A stretch of 9,324 nt of DNA from JACKDX01 sp964640175 (GTDB lineage Bacteria > Myxococcota_A > Polyangia > Polyangiales > GCA-016699535). Location: contig CAZXFW010000020.1 in NCBI GenBank assembly GCA_964640175.1, positions 1 to 9,324 of the forward strand, read 5' to 3'. Position 1 is the first letter of the stretch; each line of letters begins with the position of its first letter. This document shows positions 7,337-9,324 of the stretch, one piece after another. The position numbers and the translations under genes were made by a program. The notes under the pieces were generated by a model. The model searched no databases. It saw nothing but the letters and a program-made list of their open reading frames with translations, and was not told where the DNA came from.

Positions 7337-8515
7337 TTATTCGTCCTCAGCAAAGGTGGTCTTTAGCACGAGGCTCTTGAGAGTGAATACGCCATCGATC
7401 ACCACGCGTTCGCCTTCGCGCAAACCCGACAGCACCTGGACCTTACCGAGCGCACTAGCTCCGAGTACTATCTCATGCAGCTCATAGTCGCCATCCCGAT
7501 GTTGCACAAATACAACCGACTTACTGCCGATCTCAGTGACCGCCTGACGCGGCACAATCAGCGCCGGTTTCTGCGACGTTGTGGTTTCTTGCGTTGATAT
7601 GCGCGCGGTGCCGAATAAGCCCACGCGCAGCACATCGTTACGGTTGTGTAGGGGAATGCGAGCCACAACCGTACGCGCTACCGGATCGATCTGCTTGCCC
7701 AAGTACGTAACGGTTCCGGAAAAATGCTCGCTGGGATAGGCATTGAGCTCTACTTCGGCCGTTGAACCTGTGCGGAGACGCGCCAAGTCCTTTTCAAACA
7801 CGCGTCCCAAAAACCACACCAGAGAAAGATCAGCGACCGTGGCAACACTGGCGTCCACGACAACTGGCTGCCCAACGACAGCCTCGCGTGTAATTACCAC
7901 TCCGCTCAACGGTGCGCGCAGCGTAAGATCAGAGCTTACGCTATTTGCCGAAATACCCAATGTATTCAGCTGTTTTTTTGAAGCAGCTGCCGCAGCTTCC
8001 ATCGACTTGGCTTCAGCCTCAGCACTTGCGACTTCTTGTTGCGCAGCCAGGCCTTTTTGCACAAGCGCTTGTAGGCGATCGGCGTTGACGCGCGCCGCCT
8101 GCGCTTTAGCAGCAGCCGAAGTATACGCAGATTGTATATTGCCAAGATCTGGCACACGTACCACTACCAGCGGCGCACCCTTACGCACCGTATCACCTTC
8201 ATTAACAAACACGTGACTGATACGACCTGCTACGGGACTTGCTATGCGGGCAATCTTGTCAGGCACAGCACTGATTTCACCCAGCAAGGCCAACGTGTCG
8301 ACGAGTGCTTCACGTTCCACCGTTGCTGTCCGAATACGTGCGTCCTTCACCACAGTGGGATCAAGGCGAAACTTGCGAGGTAGCGATTTATGTGCAGGCT
8401 CGTCTGCGTGATCGGCTTGCCTATGAGAAGACTTACCTGGCAATTCTTTCGAATTTTTCATGCAACCTATCAACGCCGCTACGCACACCAGGCATAACCA
8501 TCGAAACCGGATCAT
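7337..8515 (-). CDS. czcB: Periplasmic adaptor (membrane fusion protein) lipoprotein of the metal efflux system, CzcB/CusB family
   Basis: It bridges the CzcA pump and the outer-membrane channel. At 392 aa it is of normal length. The signal peptide ends in LIGC, with C18 as lipidation site, so it is anchored in the inner membrane. A short linker with H31, H36 and H42 among acidic residues may bind metal weakly. The first lipoyl half is at about 87-120 (IASPVAGRIS, VNEGDTVRKG). An Ala-rich helical hairpin runs at about 126-185, followed by the second lipoyl half at about 197-218 (LRAPLSGVV). A beta-barrel at about 225-310 contains the family motif DPVARTVVARIPL (277-289), and a C-terminal membrane-proximal domain ends near 385. 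The ATG overlaps the czcC stop by ATGA, with AAGGG upstream, so the genes are co-transcribed and coupled. No CusF-like or other extra domain is fused. Metal preference follows from CzcA and not from this protein. Confidence 0.92.
   Translation of the reverse strand: MIRFRWLCLVCVAALIGCMKNSKELPGKSSHRQADHADEPAHKSLPRKFRLDPTVVKDARIRTATVEREALVDTLALLGEISAVPDKIARIASPVAGRISHVFVNEGDTVRKGAPLVVVRVPDLGNIQSAYTSAAAKAQAARVNADRLQALVQKGLAAQQEVASAEAEAKSMEAAAAASKKQLNTLGISANSVSSDLTLRAPLSGVVITREAVVGQPVVVDASVATVADLSLVWFLGRVFEKDLARLRTGSTAEVELNAYPSEHFSGTVTYLGKQIDPVARTVVARIPLHNRNDVLRVGLFGTARISTQETTTSQKPALIVPRQAVTEIGSKSVVFVQHRDGDYELHEIVLGASALGKVQVLSGLREGERVVIDGVFTLKSLVLKTTFAEDE
7344..7348 (-). promoter_or_regulatory. 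Shine-Dalgarno GAGGA inside the end of czcB, for the czcA GTG start
   Basis: GAGGA on the - strand lies 7 bases before the GTG at 7336 and is embedded in the last codons of czcB (Glu-Asp-Glu-stop). It supports the GTG as the czcA start, and it means that ribosomes finishing czcB reach this site just before re-initiation. Confidence 0.65.
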
Positions 8516-9324
8516 TGTATGCCCTTTTCCAATGCCACGCCCGCTGCGCGCGCAAGCCTTACCGACGCCAGAGCCAATGCCAGACGCGTGGAAACATCGT
8601 TTAACAACACATCCACTAATTTTTGATGCAAGGAAAGAGCATCACGCGCCGCCAGGTGTCCCCGCTGAATTTCTTCTGCAATCGCATCCAATGTGGAATG
8701 TGTTTGTTTGATCAGCTCCGGGGCAAATTCCTCTACCTGACGCTGACGTGTGAAAAATTCCATTCGGGCGGTGGAAAGCTCAAGACGCTGTGCGCGAATT
8801 TGTTCCTGGCGTTCAAGCGATAGCTCTTTGGATCGTGCAAGCGCTTGGGTTTCTTCACCGCTGTAGCTACGACCGATAGGATGAGGCAACGTCACAGGAA
8901 ACGACAAACCCAACCCCAACACAGTTTCATTAAAACCATCCTTTTGAACAAAGCCCGATAGCGTTGGATTGGGTATACGCGCACGTCGAAACGCTGCAGC
9001 ATGTGTTTCATACGCACGCTGATCACTGTACAATGCCTCTACCTCCGGTTGGTCTAAAAAAGCGATCGCAGAGGTATTCTGACTGAGCTTCTCAGCAATA
9101 TGAAGCGGGGTTAGTGTGCCTGCTTGCATGTCTAACAGCTTCGATAGCGGATCGCGTCCATAAAGCATGTGCAACATGGCAAGCGCTGTGTGTTGAGTAT
9201 GCTCAGCCTCCATTCGCAACTGTGTGGCACGAATTTTTGATGCATCCGCCAAGCTTGCATCTACCTGTGCGTTAAGTCCTTGTGTCACTCGAGTGTGTGT
9301 CACCTCAGCAATGTGAGCATGAAT
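8512..9324 (-). CDS. czcC: Outer-membrane efflux factor, CzcC (TolC superfamily), 5' end cut by window edge
   Basis: The frame is open to the right edge; a GTG at 9301-9303 is not a credible start because coding sequence continues through it to 9324 (IHAHIAEV before THTR). The visible 270 residues are the C-terminal two-thirds of a TolC-type trimeric channel, whose family length is about 400-420. Helical coiled segments rich in A, E, Q and R (around VTQGLNAQVDASLADAS and the stretch ending ALALASVRLARAAG) alternate with a beta-barrel part, RIPNPTLSGFVQKDG then FNETVLGLGLSFPV, and PHPIGRSYSGE. The RIPNP-x-LS, LGLGLSFP and P-x-GR-x-Y-x-GE pieces are typical of CzcC. The protein provides the exit duct across the outer membrane. 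Its TGA shares bases with the czcB ATG (ATGA). The signal peptide and promoter lie outside the window. Confidence 0.87.
   Translation of the reverse strand: MHAHIAEVTHTRVTQGLNAQVDASLADASKIRATQLRMEAEHTQHTALAMLHMLYGRDPLSKLLDMQAGTLTPLHIAEKLSQNTSAIAFLDQPEVEALYSDQRAYETHAAAFRRARIPNPTLSGFVQKDGFNETVLGLGLSFPVTLPHPIGRSYSGEETQALARSKELSLERQEQIRAQRLELSTARMEFFTRQRQVEEFAPELIKQTHSTLDAIAEEIQRGHLAARDALSLHQKLVDVLLNDVSTRLALALASVRLARAAGVALEKGIQ

Noticed and set aside
7023..7487. 154-codon open frame on the + strand across the czcA/czcB junction
   Set aside because: It is antisense to two certain genes, low in complexity and has no family signature.
7966..7984. A7 run on the - strand (TCA-AAA-AAA-CAG) in czcB, resembling a -1 frameshift slippery site
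   Set aside because: A -1 shift would end shortly afterwards and yield only half an adaptor. The in-frame product is a complete, normal-length CzcB, and no stimulatory structure is evident, so programmed frameshifting is unlikely.
7743..8216. 157-codon open frame on the + strand opposite czcB
   Set aside because: It is antisense to the conserved adaptor; its Ala/Ser/Thr-rich product mirrors the Ala-rich coiled coil on the other strand.

Overview
The window holds six protein-coding genes on about 9.3 kb, with no RNA gene, insertion sequence, CRISPR array or origin that I can support. One gene, cut by the left edge, lies on the + strand (to 1301). The other five lie on the - strand, and the first of them in transcription order is cut by the right edge. 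The left-edge protein carries a Cys-rich C-x2-G-x2-NGDETG-x-DCGG-x-C-x2-C motif followed by a seven-repeat beta-propeller. From general knowledge this motif is common in surface proteins of Myxococcota/deltaproteobacterial relatives and of Bacteroidetes. Three further proteins have lipoprotein signal peptides, so the organism is a diderm (Gram-negative type) bacterium, as a tripartite efflux system also requires. G+C is moderate: about 46-56 % in lines I counted by hand, low for classical myxobacteria. I lean towards an uncultured-type Myxococcota or Bradymonadales-like lineage, with low certainty.

Right half (4232-9324, - strand): a compact czcCBA-type heavy-metal efflux operon. An outer-membrane factor (czcC-like, 5' end outside the window) overlaps a lipidated periplasmic adaptor (czcB-like) by ATGA. 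The adaptor's TAA stop directly abuts the GTG start of an RND pump (czcA-like, 1034 aa). Together they would form a tripartite channel moving divalent metal ions from periplasm or cytoplasm to the outside. The transmembrane motif (DFG-x3-DGA-x3-VEN) favours Zn/Co/Cd/Ni over Cu/Ag.

Middle (1351-4132, - strand): two adjacent predicted lipoproteins of 471 and 445 aa, 28 bases apart, which I recognise as diverged full-length paralogues of each other. They share a V-[FY]-Q-L-[HN]-A motif near the N-terminus, three collinear cysteines, an SGTA motif and an F-x-[DE]-[IL]-[FY]-[ST]-D motif. I do not recognise a characterised function. They follow czcA in the same direction after 97-99 bases that contain two perfect inverted repeats, so they could be an extension of the efflux operon or a separately controlled unit.

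Left (3-1301, + strand): the propeller gene converges on the lipoprotein pair, with 49 bases between the two stop codons and no convincing terminator.
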